A stretch of 27,111 nucleotides of DNA from JAISGQ01 sp045534445 (GCA_045534445.1 JAZSJQ010000079.1:1-27111), one strand, 5' to 3'; numbered from the stretch's first letter, positions 1-8,096 are shown. The notes: generated by a model from the letters alone, not told the origin. Numbers and translations are program-made.

Positions 1-44
1 CCCTAAACGACCAAGAGGGGTTTTCCCCTCTTGGTCGTTTAGGG
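1..44. terminator. Perfect 20-bp inverted repeat with TTTT loop
   Basis: Bases 1-20 are the exact reverse complement of bases 25-44, separated by TTTT. The stem ends in CCCC/GGGG next to the loop. No U-run follows on the plus strand (AGGGGAATT comes next), so it is not a textbook plus-strand terminator. On the minus strand the flanking base lies outside the window. It may be a bidirectional terminator for a gene to the left, one end of a mobile or repeat element, or a fold-back at a contig end. The structure is certain; its role is not. Confidence 0.55.
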
Positions 45-101
45 AGGGGAATTATAATATACTTAAATTATTCATTTATCTAAACCGTACATTTCTTTTT
101 G

Positions 102-130
102 TTGAAATACGCAGTTTTTACTGGTATATT
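102..130 (+). promoter_or_regulatory. Probable sigma-A promoter for the 158-760 gene
   Basis: TTGAAA at 102-107 and TATATT at 125-130 are separated by 17 bp, with a TGG just before the -10 (extended -10 pattern). An overlapping TATAAT at 131-136 is an alternative -10 but would give a 23-bp spacer. A good ribosome binding site (GAGGGGG) and the ATG at 158 follow. Prediction from consensus only. Confidence 0.5.
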
Positions 131-157
131 TATAATAGAGAATCAGAGGGGGATTTT

Positions 158-760
158 ATGCAAAAGGAAATCTACGATCTTTTAATGGATATAAGGAAAC
201 GTCCGGGTGTTTATCTCGGGCAGAAGTCATTAACACTGCTTCACTCTTTTCTGGGCGGCTATATTATTCGCCTCGCAGAAGAAGGATATACTGATGTCGA
301 TTTAAGTGATTTTCAAAATTACATAGCAAATCGATTCAATATTCAATCTGCACACAGTTGGGCTCATATTATTCGCTTCTATTCAGCCAGCGAAACAGAG
401 GCTTTTGACCGTTTCTATGAGCTTCTTGATGAGTATTTATCAAAAAACAGCGAGGAAACATCTGACTCTGACGATTATGTAGAAAAGCTCAAGTATCTGC
501 TCAATGCCTTTGAAAACGACACAGAAGAGCTTATCTGTAATGTTGTTGATGACAACCCCGATGACAGACACTATTCTGCTGTTGCGGCAAACAACCGTAT
601 CCTGAGCCTTATCGCCGTCAGAAAACATAATTCTCTTCCTGTGAAATACAGTAATGCAGAGGAATTTATTCAGCACTGCAAACTCCCTGACGGATATTCT
701 GAGAAATTTGAAGAAGTTCTGTCAGAGGAATCAGAAATATATGAGGGCAATCAATTCTAA
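158..760 (+). CDS. Hypothetical protein with N-terminal RPGVYLG motif
   Basis: This is a soluble 200-aa protein that I do not recognise. It has no signal peptide or membrane segment. The N-terminus carries the motif KRPGVYLGQKSLTLL (residues 14-28), then a region rich in aromatic residues and histidine (SAHSWAHIIRFY, about 65-76), an acidic middle (EETSDSDDY) and a C-terminal half with DDNPDDRHYS. The RPG-[MV]-Y-[IL]-G string also occurs in GyrB, but nothing else here resembles gyrase. My impression is that short proteins starting this way are often orphan or immunity-like genes, but this is memory and not shown by the sequence. The start is supported by GAGGGGG upstream and a promoter at 102-130. 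The next gene begins 75 bp downstream in the same direction and may be co-transcribed. Confidence 0.7.
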   Translation: MQKEIYDLLMDIRKRPGVYLGQKSLTLLHSFLGGYIIRLAEEGYTDVDLSDFQNYIANRFNIQSAHSWAHIIRFYSASETEAFDRFYELLDEYLSKNSEETSDSDDYVEKLKYLLNAFENDTEELICNVVDDNPDDRHYSAVAANNRILSLIAVRKHNSLPVKYSNAEEFIQHCKLPDGYSEKFEEVLSEESEIYEGNQF

Positions 761-835
761 GCAAATTTTTCTTGATTTAACATAGCGAAATAAAAGTAAT
801 ATTCCAATTTAAAGCATATTTTCAGGGGGCTTTGT

Positions 836-2197
836 ATGAAATTTCTGACAAAACCTAAAATTCTAATATTTATACTTGTTCTGATGCTTATTTTTGCGTC
901 TGTTGCCATGTACGCCTGCAAGCCTTCCATAAATACAGACCCCGGGGAGATTTCACACAGTGACAGCACTTTGACAGAAGAATCTGCATCCGATGTTTCG
1001 CCTGCCGACACTGTGGTTTCTGACTCCGAACCCGAACCCGAGCCTGAGCCTCTGCCTCCCGATGCTGTTACAATTCAGATGGGCGGCGATGTGCTTCTTC
1101 ACGAAAGCGTAAACACTGCAGCCAAAACAGGCTCCAATACATATGATTTCTCAAGTTATTTCAATCTCTTTGAGAATGTTTTCGTCTCTGACCTTAACAT
1201 CATAAATCTTGAGGCTCCTGTCAACGCTTACGGAAAAAACAAAACCATTGCCGGGTATCCTGATTTTAATATGCCCAACGAAATTCTCTATGCACTCAAA
1301 AACATAAACGTAGATTTATGTGTAACCGCCACCAATCACAGTGTAGACCGAGGCTACAAGGGTCTCTGCCGCAGTCTTGAAAACATCCGAAATGCAGGAA
1401 TGGACAGCGTTGGAACCTATTCCAGTCAGGCTGCTGCGGATACCCCTTATATTATTGAAATCAACAATATTAAAGTGGGCGTAACTGCGTTCACCATACG
1501 TACAAACGGTCCTGTAAAAAGCTCCGCACCGTACAGTGTCAATATCTGCGGCACAAAAATCGATAAAATGTCCGATGCCGTTCTCCCTCGGATACAACAA
1601 CTCAAGGATAATGGCGCTGAATTCATAATTGTTGCAATGCACTGGGGCGGTGAATATGCTGATGCCCCATCTTCTACACAGAAGAAATTCGCAAAGATTA
1701 TGTGTGAAGCAGGCGCTGATATTGTTATGGGCAGTCATTCTCACTGCGTTCAGCCTATTGAAATTATCACTGTAGACAAAGGCGGAATTGAAAGCCAATC
1801 TCTGGTTATTTACTCTCTCGGAAATCTTTTCGCCAATCAGACAGGACTCAATAAAGCGAAAACTCAGGAGGGTATGATAGTTTCTGCTAAGGCAGTGCGC
1901 GGTGAAGATGGTATTGTGCGTCTGGAAAGCGCCTTCTATATGCCGACTTTCGCCTATGTCCGCGGAGGCTCCGGTAAAAATTACATGAAGCTTGTCCCTG
2001 CCGGTGAGTATGCTTCCAAGGAAACTATGCCGAAGTTCTTTAAGAATGAAACCGCGTGGAAAAAATGCAAAAATGCATGGAATAATGTCAGAAAAACGGT
2101 CGGAAGCTCCATCGAAAGTATTCCCGGTCCTTCAAGCTATCCCGATGGCTTCTTCGCAGTTGATAACGAAGTCAGCATCACTGATTCAGCTCAATAA
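836..2197 (+). CDS. CapA family exported protein (metallophosphatase-like)
   Basis: This 453-aa member of the CapA/PgsA family resembles proteins used in poly-gamma-glutamate capsule synthesis, with a calcineurin-like fold. An N-terminal hydrophobic segment (about 8-27) ends in MYAC, a weak lipobox, so Cys28 may be lipid-modified. A low-complexity linker with an EPEPEPEP run (about 65-72) follows. Family motifs appear in order: GGDVLLH (83-89), INLEAP (123-128), TNHSVDRG (166-173), MHWGGEY (268-274), GSHSHCVQP (299-307) and YSLGNLFANQ (326-335). These supply the Asp, Asn and His metal ligands. GGGGG precedes the ATG. No capB, capC or other pgs genes are nearby, so polyglutamate synthesis is not implied and the substrate is unknown. 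The next gene starts 18 bp downstream, suggesting a two-gene surface operon. Confidence 0.85.
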   Translation: MKFLTKPKILIFILVLMLIFASVAMYACKPSINTDPGEISHSDSTLTEESASDVSPADTVVSDSEPEPEPEPLPPDAVTIQMGGDVLLHESVNTAAKTGSNTYDFSSYFNLFENVFVSDLNIINLEAPVNAYGKNKTIAGYPDFNMPNEILYALKNINVDLCVTATNHSVDRGYKGLCRSLENIRNAGMDSVGTYSSQAAADTPYIIEINNIKVGVTAFTIRTNGPVKSSAPYSVNICGTKIDKMSDAVLPRIQQLKDNGAEFIIVAMHWGGEYADAPSSTQKKFAKIMCEAGADIVMGSHSHCVQPIEIITVDKGGIESQSLVIYSLGNLFANQTGLNKAKTQEGMIVSAKAVRGEDGIVRLESAFYMPTFAYVRGGSGKNYMKLVPAGEYASKETMPKFFKNETAWKKCKNAWNNVRKTVGSSIESIPGPSSYPDGFFAVDNEVSITDSAQ

Positions 2198-2215
2198 ATC
2201 AAGGAGTGAAAACTG

Positions 2216-3802
2216 ATGAAAAATCGGATAATTCGAGCATTCGCCTTGATTGCAGGTGTGCTTCTGCTGGTCGCTGTGCAGTTATATATTAAATCTTATG
2301 TAAAAAACGATACACCCCATCAGCATGAGAATCTTTCTGTATCCGCTTCTGACACTGTCCCTGAGCTGACCCCTTCGGATATCTCTTTTTCGGATATCTC
2401 TTTTTCGGATATCCCAACCGTAACTGTAACTGATATTTCCTCAAGCAACACCGACATATCTGCCGAAGATACCAATGCAGATCTTAACCAATATGCAATT
2501 GTCTCTGTAAAAAGCGCTGCGGTACGAAAATCAGCTTCATCAAGTTCAAGTCTTATCAAATATTTAAAAAAAGGCACGAAGGTCATCGTTCTTGAACGCA
2601 GCGGCAAATGGTATCGCATCAGCTTCAATGAAAAAGTCGGATGGATTTATTATGATTGCATTGATCTTATACGTAATCGTGAGCTTGAAGCCACCCTGTA
2701 CTCACCTGTTCCCGAGCAGATACCCGGAGAAATCCTGAGTCTGGGCGGTACGGCAACCGCTCATCATATAAACAACGTTGCCGCTGACCAACACGCTGAT
2801 GGCGTTACTGTTGCTGTAATTTCAAACGGGCAGGTTGCATATCATTACGAATACGGCTATTCTGATCTTTCCCATAAAACCAAAACCACTCAAAACACCA
2901 AGTTCAGAGTCGCCTCCCTCTCCAAAGTCTTTACCGCTATGCTTGCAATGAAACTGGTTGAAGACAATAAGCTTGACCTTGATGCTGACTTTGGTAAATA
3001 CTACGGCAAAACCATAAGAAACCCCAGACACAAAAACACTCCGATCACCACTCGTATGCTGTTATCTCACACTTCATCCTTCAAGGATAAGGAACCTATT
3101 TTCTCCGGTTCTTTCTACCGTAATCTTGAAGATAAGTCCTCCTATTCCACTTCAAGGCCCGGATATTCATTTCGGTACAGTAACTTCGGTATGGGAGTTG
3201 CCGGTGCTGTTGTGGAGAAAAGATCCGGAATGGTTCTTTCCAGATACGCTGATTCAGTCTTTTTCTCTGACATGGGAATTGACGCAGCTTATGACGGACG
3301 TTATCTGGATGATAAATCGGATATTGCAGACTGCATAAAAGGCTCAAAGATGGGGCTTAGCGCTGCCGATGTTGTTAAAAACAAAACCGAGTATGATCCC
3401 GGTTATAATTATTCTCTCGGCGCCGGAGGTCTTATAATAACTGCTGTAGACATGGCAAAGCTTACTTGCATCCTTGCCAATTACGGCACCTACGACGGAA
3501 AGCGTTATCTGAACACTGAAACCGTAGAGCAAATGTTTACAAAGCAATACAATACAAATGGCTTCGATCAGTGTATTGCTCTCCGCCGTTCAAAAAGCAT
3601 TATCCCCGGACGCACTGTATATTATCATACCGGCAGTGCTTACGGCATATTTGCAATGATGGTTTTTGACCCTTCTGACGCTTCCGGCGTTATAGTTCTC
3701 TCTACAGGCGCTGCGGATTATAAAGAAAGTTCAGGCGCAAGAACTGTCTGCAGTGAAATTGTCTCGCTTGTCTATGAGGATATTTTTGATTTTGATCAAT
3801 AA
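2216..3802 (+). CDS. Exported SH3-domain serine hydrolase (class C beta-lactamase/PBP4* family)
   Basis: This is a 528-aa secreted or membrane-anchored protein. An uncleaved signal or anchor spans about residues 8-25, followed by a Ser/Asp/Thr-rich linker with SDISF repeats (54-66). A bacterial SH3 domain lies at about 93-150 (VRKSAS, LKKGTKV, WYRISF, VGWIYY). The C-terminal domain is of the beta-lactamase/transpeptidase-like superfamily. Its nucleophile motif SLSK is at 234-237, YSN at 321-323 and HTG (the KTG equivalent) at 471-473. All three motifs are intact, so it is probably active. Related enzymes cleave D-amino-acid peptides or esters, and SH3 domains of this type often bind peptidoglycan, so cell-wall trimming is a reasonable inference. 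AAGGAG precedes the ATG, and the gene lies 18 bp after the CapA gene. Confidence 0.88.
   Translation: MKNRIIRAFALIAGVLLLVAVQLYIKSYVKNDTPHQHENLSVSASDTVPELTPSDISFSDISFSDIPTVTVTDISSSNTDISAEDTNADLNQYAIVSVKSAAVRKSASSSSSLIKYLKKGTKVIVLERSGKWYRISFNEKVGWIYYDCIDLIRNRELEATLYSPVPEQIPGEILSLGGTATAHHINNVAADQHADGVTVAVISNGQVAYHYEYGYSDLSHKTKTTQNTKFRVASLSKVFTAMLAMKLVEDNKLDLDADFGKYYGKTIRNPRHKNTPITTRMLLSHTSSFKDKEPIFSGSFYRNLEDKSSYSTSRPGYSFRYSNFGMGVAGAVVEKRSGMVLSRYADSVFFSDMGIDAAYDGRYLDDKSDIADCIKGSKMGLSAADVVKNKTEYDPGYNYSLGAGGLIITAVDMAKLTCILANYGTYDGKRYLNTETVEQMFTKQYNTNGFDQCIALRRSKSIIPGRTVYYHTGSAYGIFAMMVFDPSDASGVIVLSTGAADYKESSGARTVCSEIVSLVYEDIFDFDQ
2375..2414 (+). repeat. 15-bp in-frame tandem repeat (SDISF units)
   Basis: The unit TCGGATATCTCTTTT occurs exactly at 2375-2389 and 2390-2404, followed by a partial third copy to about 2414. 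It encodes SDISF-SDISF-SDIP in the linker between the membrane anchor and the SH3 domain. The two perfect copies suggest recent slippage; copy-number change would alter linker length without shifting the frame. Confidence 0.8.
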
Positions 3803-3840
3803 GAAACACCTCTGCAGCAGACAGTACTACACACAACAGA

Positions 3841-3872
3841 AACCCCTCCGCATGATTAAATGCGGAGGGGTT
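3841..3872. terminator. Hairpin between convergent genes, likely bidirectional terminator
   Basis: AACCCCTCCGCAT (3841-3853) pairs perfectly with ATGCGGAGGGGTT (3860-3872) across the loop GATTAA. It lies 38 bp after the serine hydrolase stop and faces the convergent CPBP gene. The plus-strand flank is ATTTAAAT, a weak U-tract. Confidence 0.75.
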
Positions 3873-3994
3873 ATTTAAATGATGCGATATATGGTTTTGT
3901 ACCTTTTATCAATTCCTGCTATAAAGCAAATATCATATCTGCTTTGCCGAAATCCGATAATGCACCTGCAGCTCCTGCAAATTTATTTTGCTTG

Positions 3995-4747
3995 CTAAAT
4001 TACCATAAGACTTACGCTCACTGCAATTACGTTATTTAACATATGCATCAGAATCGAGCCGCATATGTTCTTTGTCTTGTAACAGCAGATCGCAAAGATT
4101 ATTCCCTGAGGCAGGTAGCTTATAATATAAATAAGCTCGCTGTAATTTCCGCTGACGACTGCATTGAGCACAACGTGTATTGATGCAAAGAGCAGTGCAG
4201 AAACAATCGCCGCAACCACTGTCATGACCTTATTTTTTGCAAAGGGTCTGAAAAGCACTCCTCTGAAAAAGACCTCTTCGATTATAGGTGCGCAGATACA
4301 GGACATAAAGCCCATTATAAGCGCGGAGTCCTGTGAAAAACCTACTGCCACATCCTGGTTAGTGCTGGTAAGGTCGTTTGTGAAAATTCCGATTATGACC
4401 TGAGAAACCATGCCGAATGCCAGTATGCCAAGATAGCCGAGATAGAGCATTATTATCCATATATATCTCGGCTTCTGATTTATTGCTCGCTTGAGGCTTG
4501 CCCAGAGGTATTTTCCGAAGACCGCAAGCACTATTGCAAGCATTATGACATAGTAAATCAGGTTCATGTACACAGAGCTGAGTACATAGCCTGTCTTCAT
4601 ATAGATCAAATAAAGCACAGCTTCTATGGCAAGACTCAGTCCAATTAAATATACAGGAAGTAATAATAACCCGATTATTACTCCGCGTTTACTGAGAACC
4701 ACCTCTCCGTCATCAAGAACTCGGTGAAGGGATTTTGTGTTTTCCAT
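3995..4747 (-). CDS. CPBP family intramembrane metalloprotease (Abi/CAAX-like)
   Basis: This 250-aa polytopic membrane protein contains the Abi/CPBP domain in its C-terminal half. The conserved motifs are EEVFFRG (Glu157, Glu158 and Arg162), FASIHVV (His191) and HMLNN (His235 and Asn239), which are the expected glutamate, arginine and histidine residues of the glutamic intramembrane protease family. Bacterial members process or degrade membrane-bound peptides, and some act in bacteriocin self-immunity; the substrate here is unknown. The start is placed at the ATG at 4747 because AAGGAG lies 7 nt upstream. An in-frame ATG at 4765 overlapping the cca stop would add six residues but has no ribosome binding site. 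It is downstream of cca with a 14-bp gap, so probably co-transcribed. Confidence 0.88.
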   Translation of the reverse strand: MENTKSLHRVLDDGEVVLSKRGVIIGLLLLPVYLIGLSLAIEAVLYLIYMKTGYVLSSVYMNLIYYVIMLAIVLAVFGKYLWASLKRAINQKPRYIWIIMLYLGYLGILAFGMVSQVIIGIFTNDLTSTNQDVAVGFSQDSALIMGFMSCICAPIIEEVFFRGVLFRPFAKNKVMTVVAAIVSALLFASIHVVLNAVVSGNYSELIYIISYLPQGIIFAICCYKTKNICGSILMHMLNNVIAVSVSLMVI

Positions 4748-4761
4748 TTCCGCACTCCTTA

Positions 4762-6090
4762 TCATATTAATTTCTTTGCTTTTTCAAGCAGTGTATCATG
4801 ATCGTTGGGAAGATCGTTTTCTATGACCTCAGTAAGAAGAGAATCGAGTATCTCTCCCACTCGTTTTCCGGGGGCTACTCCAAGGGCGATAATATCTCTT
4901 CCTTTTATTTCAAGCTGATTTAATGTGCAGCAGCTTTTGTTTTTCAGAGTCTCCTCGAAAAGTGCTTCAAATTCGTATATTCGTGAGAGTCTTTTGTCGG
5001 CGGCATCGCTGGTGTGTGCCTTCGCGTCAGCCTTCATAAGTGCGAGGGCATCGCGGAGAAAGCTTTCACCGTATTTTCTTATTCTGCGCTTGACCACCAC
5101 GGGCAAGGGCGTCAGATTCAGATGGTGCAGACGCACAAGGCTTGTCACTCTGTCTCTTGTATGGGCATCGGGCTTGAGGATAGGCCATATGCGCTTTAAA
5201 AGGAATGCTCCGTGGGCTTCGTGGCTGTAGAAATGTCCTCTGCCGTCATCGCCAATAAAGAATTTGTCGGGCTTTCCGAAATCATGAAACAGCGCTGCCA
5301 TACGAAGTATGGGCACAGGCTCGATATTTTCCATTACATCAATGGTGTGTCCTAGAATATCCTTTGTATGATAGGGGCTTTTCTGGTCAAAGCCGTCAAG
5401 CTTTGATATTCCGGGTATTACAACGTTCAGAACATCGTTATGCTCTCTTATGACCTTTCCCGCGTTCTTTCCGCAGATGAGCTTTTTAAGCTCGGTGAAT
5501 ATTCGCTCTCCTGCTATTCTGCTGAGAAGTCTGCGCTTTGTCCTCAGTGCTTTTGCGGTCTTTTCTTCAATTTCAAAGTCCAGCACCGCGGCAAAACGAA
5601 GGGCACGCATTATACGAAGGGCATCTTCCGAAAAACGTGTTTCAGCATCGCCTACCGCGCGCAGAATACCCTTTTCTATATCATCAGCACCTCCGAACGG
5701 ATCAACCATGCCTCTTTTTTCACTGTACGCAATGGCATTGCAGGTGAAATCACGGCGCGAAAGATCTTCCTCGAGAGTAACGCCGAAACGAACAGAATCG
5801 GGTCTGCGTGAATCGGAATAGTTTCCCTCTGAACGAAAAGTCGTTATTTCAAGGGGCATTCCGTCATACATGACGGTTACTGTGCCATGCTTAAGACCTG
5901 TGGGTATCGTTCTTTTATCGCTGAATATCTCAAGCACCCTTTCAGGCATGGCTGATGTGCAGATATCCCAGTCGGATATTTCGCGGTTCATTATACTGTC
6001 GCGTACACAGCCGCCCACAACATAGGCTTCAAAGCCTGCTTCCTCCAGCCGCTCCAGTGCAGCTCTGACATTTTCCGGCAATCGCTCCAT
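4762..6090 (-). CDS. cca: CCA tRNA nucleotidyltransferase with HD domain
   Basis: This 442-aa class II nucleotidyltransferase adds or repairs the 3' CCA of tRNAs using CTP and ATP. The N-terminal head has YVVGGCVRD (19-27) and DWDICT with the two catalytic aspartates. RRDFTCNAIAY and EDALRIMRALRFA follow, the latter matching the region containing the nucleotide-selecting residues. The C-terminal part carries an HD domain (GHTIDVME, ALFHDFGKP, HLNLTPLP). An HD domain is common in clostridial and proteobacterial Cca proteins, where it can give phosphohydrolase activity. GAGGTGG lies just upstream of the ATG, and a probable promoter sits at 6112-6120. It is separated from the ribF operon upstream by a terminator at 6166-6187. 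Confidence 0.93.
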   Translation of the reverse strand: MERLPENVRAALERLEEAGFEAYVVGGCVRDSIMNREISDWDICTSAMPERVLEIFSDKRTIPTGLKHGTVTVMYDGMPLEITTFRSEGNYSDSRRPDSVRFGVTLEEDLSRRDFTCNAIAYSEKRGMVDPFGGADDIEKGILRAVGDAETRFSEDALRIMRALRFAAVLDFEIEEKTAKALRTKRRLLSRIAGERIFTELKKLICGKNAGKVIREHNDVLNVVIPGISKLDGFDQKSPYHTKDILGHTIDVMENIEPVPILRMAALFHDFGKPDKFFIGDDGRGHFYSHEAHGAFLLKRIWPILKPDAHTRDRVTSLVRLHHLNLTPLPVVVKRRIRKYGESFLRDALALMKADAKAHTSDAADKRLSRIYEFEALFEETLKNKSCCTLNQLEIKGRDIIALGVAPGKRVGEILDSLLTEVIENDLPNDHDTLLEKAKKLI

Positions 6091-6111
6091 TTTTCCACCT
6101 CACTTTTTTAC

Positions 6112-6120
6112 ATTGTAACA
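6112..6120 (-). promoter_or_regulatory. Extended -10 promoter for cca
   Basis: On the minus strand the string TGTTACAAT (TGn plus TACAAT) lies about 22 bp upstream of the cca ATG. No good -35 is visible 17 bp further up (TTTTAA only), which fits an extended -10 promoter. It lies downstream of the ribF terminator, so it would give cca and the CPBP gene their own transcript with a very short leader. Confidence 0.5.
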
Positions 6121-6165
6121 TATTATTTCATACATTAAAACCATGAAAAATAAAAAACACAGAAA

Positions 6166-6187
6166 AAAGCAGGCGAAAGCCTGCTTT
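6166..6187 (-). terminator. Intrinsic terminator of the rimP-ribF operon
   Basis: Read on the minus strand, AAAGCAGGC pairs with GCCTGCTTT across a TTTC loop and runs into six or more Ts followed by a T-rich stretch. It is located about 100 bp after the ribF stop and 76 bp before cca, a classic Rho-independent terminator in the right orientation. Confidence 0.88.
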
Positions 6188-6203
6188 GATTCTTTAATTA
6201 CAG

Positions 6204-6288
6204 TTAAAGGGCTTTGCTCTTTATAATCCCATAAGGGGCTTTGCCCCTTAGCCCCACCGCTTTTGAAAAAGCGGGCAAAACTTTTATA
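6204..6288. repeat. Intergenic palindromic repeat abutting the ribF stop
   Basis: The element contains hairpin CCGCTTTT/AAAAGCGG (6257-6264 and 6267-6274). A second hairpin is TAAGGGGC/GCCCCTTA (6232-6239 and 6243-6250) with a TTT loop, and a degenerate copy of it lies at about 6204-6220 (AAAGGGCTTTGCTCTTTA). On the minus strand it begins with TTATAAAAGTTTTGCCCGC and contains the ribF stop codon. I recall similar hairpin modules scattered in intergenic regions of Oscillospiraceae genomes; copy number in this genome cannot be judged here. It may be a non-autonomous MITE/REP-like element or a 3'-end RNA structure. Confidence 0.6.
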
Positions 6289-7174
6289 AGTTCCTAAATA
6301 AGGCACGGGACCTTTCTCCGTCGGCAAGTATGGCGTCTCTTAAAGCTTCTATTGATGGGAATTTCTGCTCGGGACGCAGATATTTTATAAGATCGACCTT
6401 TATCTGCCGACCGTAAAGGTCGCCGCTGTAGTCACATATCCAAGTTTCGCTCAGAGGGTTGTCAGAGCCTACAGTGGGCTTTATTCCGATATTTGTAACG
6501 GCATAGAAGATCTTGCCTTCCACCTCTGCCGTCGATGCATAGACCCCGTATTTCGGACAGATGAAGCCCTCGGGGAATGCCTGATTTATTGTAGGTGTTC
6601 CGAGAGTTCTTCCGAGATGCCTGCCGTCTATGACTTCGAGTCTGTAGCCAAAGGGTCTGCCAAGCATTTCTGCTGCGCTGACCGCGTCACCTTCATCGAG
6701 ATATGCGCGTATGGCAGTTGAGCTGACACTTCTTCCTCTGACTTCAACATCGGGCACTACGGTGCATTCTACGCCGTATTCTGCGCAGAGCCTTTCAAGG
6801 GTATGCGCATTTCCCTGCGCATCCTTGCCGAAACGGTAATTGAAGCCGCAGGAAACGTGCTTTGCTCCCAGTCTGTCAACCAGTATATCGCGGACAAAGC
6901 TTTCCGCTGAAAGGGAGCATATATCCGAAAAATCAGGCTCACAGAGAAGCTCTGTGCCAAATTCGGCAAAAAGCTCCTCCCTCTCTGCATTTGTGGTCAG
7001 AAGTCTGTCGTCCCCTTTTTTCAGAGTGCCGCGCCTGAAGGTAAGCACGGCGGTTGTCATGCCCTCGCGTTTTGCCGCAAGAATGACCGCCCTGTGTCCG
7101 ATATGGAGACCGTCAAACTGACCGAGGGCTACAGATGTATTATTCTGTTTTTCTGAAAGGGAAATTTTCTGCAA
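6284..7174 (-). CDS. ribF: Bifunctional riboflavin kinase / FAD synthetase
   Basis: This 296-aa protein converts riboflavin to FMN and then FAD. The N-terminal FAD synthetase domain is nucleotidyltransferase-like, with GQFDGLHIGHRAVI (about 18-31), FNYRFGKDAQG and SSTAIRAYL. The C-terminal riboflavin kinase domain carries GRPFGYRLEV, GRTLGTPTIN (the PTxN motif) and a VDLIKYLRPEQKF stretch near the end. The length is normal. The start codon is TTG at 7174, preceded by GGGAGG about 9 nt upstream; no nearer ATG retains the conserved N-terminus. It is the last gene of the operon, 22 bp after truB, and its stop codon lies inside an intergenic palindromic element. Confidence 0.93.
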   Translation of the reverse strand: MQKISLSEKQNNTSVALGQFDGLHIGHRAVILAAKREGMTTAVLTFRRGTLKKGDDRLLTTNAEREELFAEFGTELLCEPDFSDICSLSAESFVRDILVDRLGAKHVSCGFNYRFGKDAQGNAHTLERLCAEYGVECTVVPDVEVRGRSVSSTAIRAYLDEGDAVSAAEMLGRPFGYRLEVIDGRHLGRTLGTPTINQAFPEGFICPKYGVYASTAEVEGKIFYAVTNIGIKPTVGSDNPLSETWICDYSGDLYGRQIKVDLIKYLRPEQKFPSIEALRDAILADGERSRALFRNL

Positions 7175-7196
7175 AGGGGTGTCCCTCCCAAAATTA

Positions 7197-8096
7197 CTAA
7201 AATTGCTTTTTAATTTTTATTTCGCCCATACTGAGCATTACCGTTCCGAGAGCTAAAAATTCACCCGCAGGAGAAATAAGCCTAACCGTTTCGCCCTCTG
7301 CATCGGGTTTGAAGCGGCTGAGTCTTTCAAGAGACAGCCCTCCTCCGTTGCGCACACGCACTGCCTGAGCCTCGGAAACTCTTACCCCTCTGTAGGCTTC
7401 AAAGATACTGCCCGTGGGCAGAAGCCGCTCGGCAAGCTTTCCTTCCGCGAAAAGCTCCTTCGCTTCGTCGAGGGTTATTGCCGCAGAAAGGTCATAACCG
7501 CAGGCATTTGTCCTTCGCAGAGATGAAACCGCCGCACCGCAGCCGAGAGCTGTGCCGATGTCTGCCACAAGAGTCCTTATATAAGTACCCTTTGAGCATC
7601 GGCAGACAAGCTCGCCCTCACCTTTTTCTTCGTCAAAGGACAGAAGCTCCAGCTTCTCAATCGTTACATGACGGGTTGGTCTCTCCACCGTTTCACCGCT
7701 TCGGGCAATGTCATAAAGACGCCTGCCGCCTACGGAAACTGCCGAGTACATGGGCGGTATCTGAGTTATTTCGCCCCTGAAGGAGTCGAGGACAGAGAGA
7801 AGCTCAGCCTTCGTTACGGAAGCCTTCTCTTCTCTTATGGTCTCGCCCCATATATCAAGGGTATCAGTCTCAAGCCCGAGACGGAAGCCTGAGATATATT
7901 CCTTGGCATGATCGGGAAGCAGATCGCATGCTTTTGTGGCTTTTCCCACAAGAATAGGCAGAACGCCCGTCGCCATAGGGTCGAGCGTTCCTGTGTGTCC
8001 GATCTTTCTTGTTTTAAGCAGTCCGCGCATTATGGCGCAGACATCAAAGGATGTAAAATCCATGGGCTTGTCTATGATAAGAATTCCGTCACTCAT
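7197..8096 (-). CDS. truB: tRNA pseudouridine-55 synthase
   Basis: This 299-aa enzyme makes pseudouridine 55 in the T-loop of tRNAs. The N-terminus has ILIIDKPMDFTSFDV and the catalytic motif HTGTLDPMATG with the nucleophile Asp39. Further family motifs are YSAVSVGGRRLYDIARSG and CSKGTYIRTLVADIGTALG. The C-terminus (about 235-299) is a short PUA-like tail. The ATG overlaps the stop of the upstream DHH gene by 4 bp (ATGA), a sign of translational coupling. It sits in the conserved truB-ribF order at the end of the infB operon. Confidence 0.95.
   Translation of the reverse strand: MSDGILIIDKPMDFTSFDVCAIMRGLLKTRKIGHTGTLDPMATGVLPILVGKATKACDLLPDHAKEYISGFRLGLETDTLDIWGETIREEKASVTKAELLSVLDSFRGEITQIPPMYSAVSVGGRRLYDIARSGETVERPTRHVTIEKLELLSFDEEKGEGELVCRCSKGTYIRTLVADIGTALGCGAAVSSLRRTNACGYDLSAAITLDEAKELFAEGKLAERLLPTGSIFEAYRGVRVSEAQAVRVRNGGGLSLERLSRFKPDAEGETVRLISPAGEFLALGTVMLSMGEIKIKKQF

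Noticed and set aside
6100..6327. 75-codon minus-strand frame overlapping the end of ribF
   Set aside because: It is a translation of the palindromic repeat and the terminator, has no ribosome binding site, and overlaps ribF in another frame.
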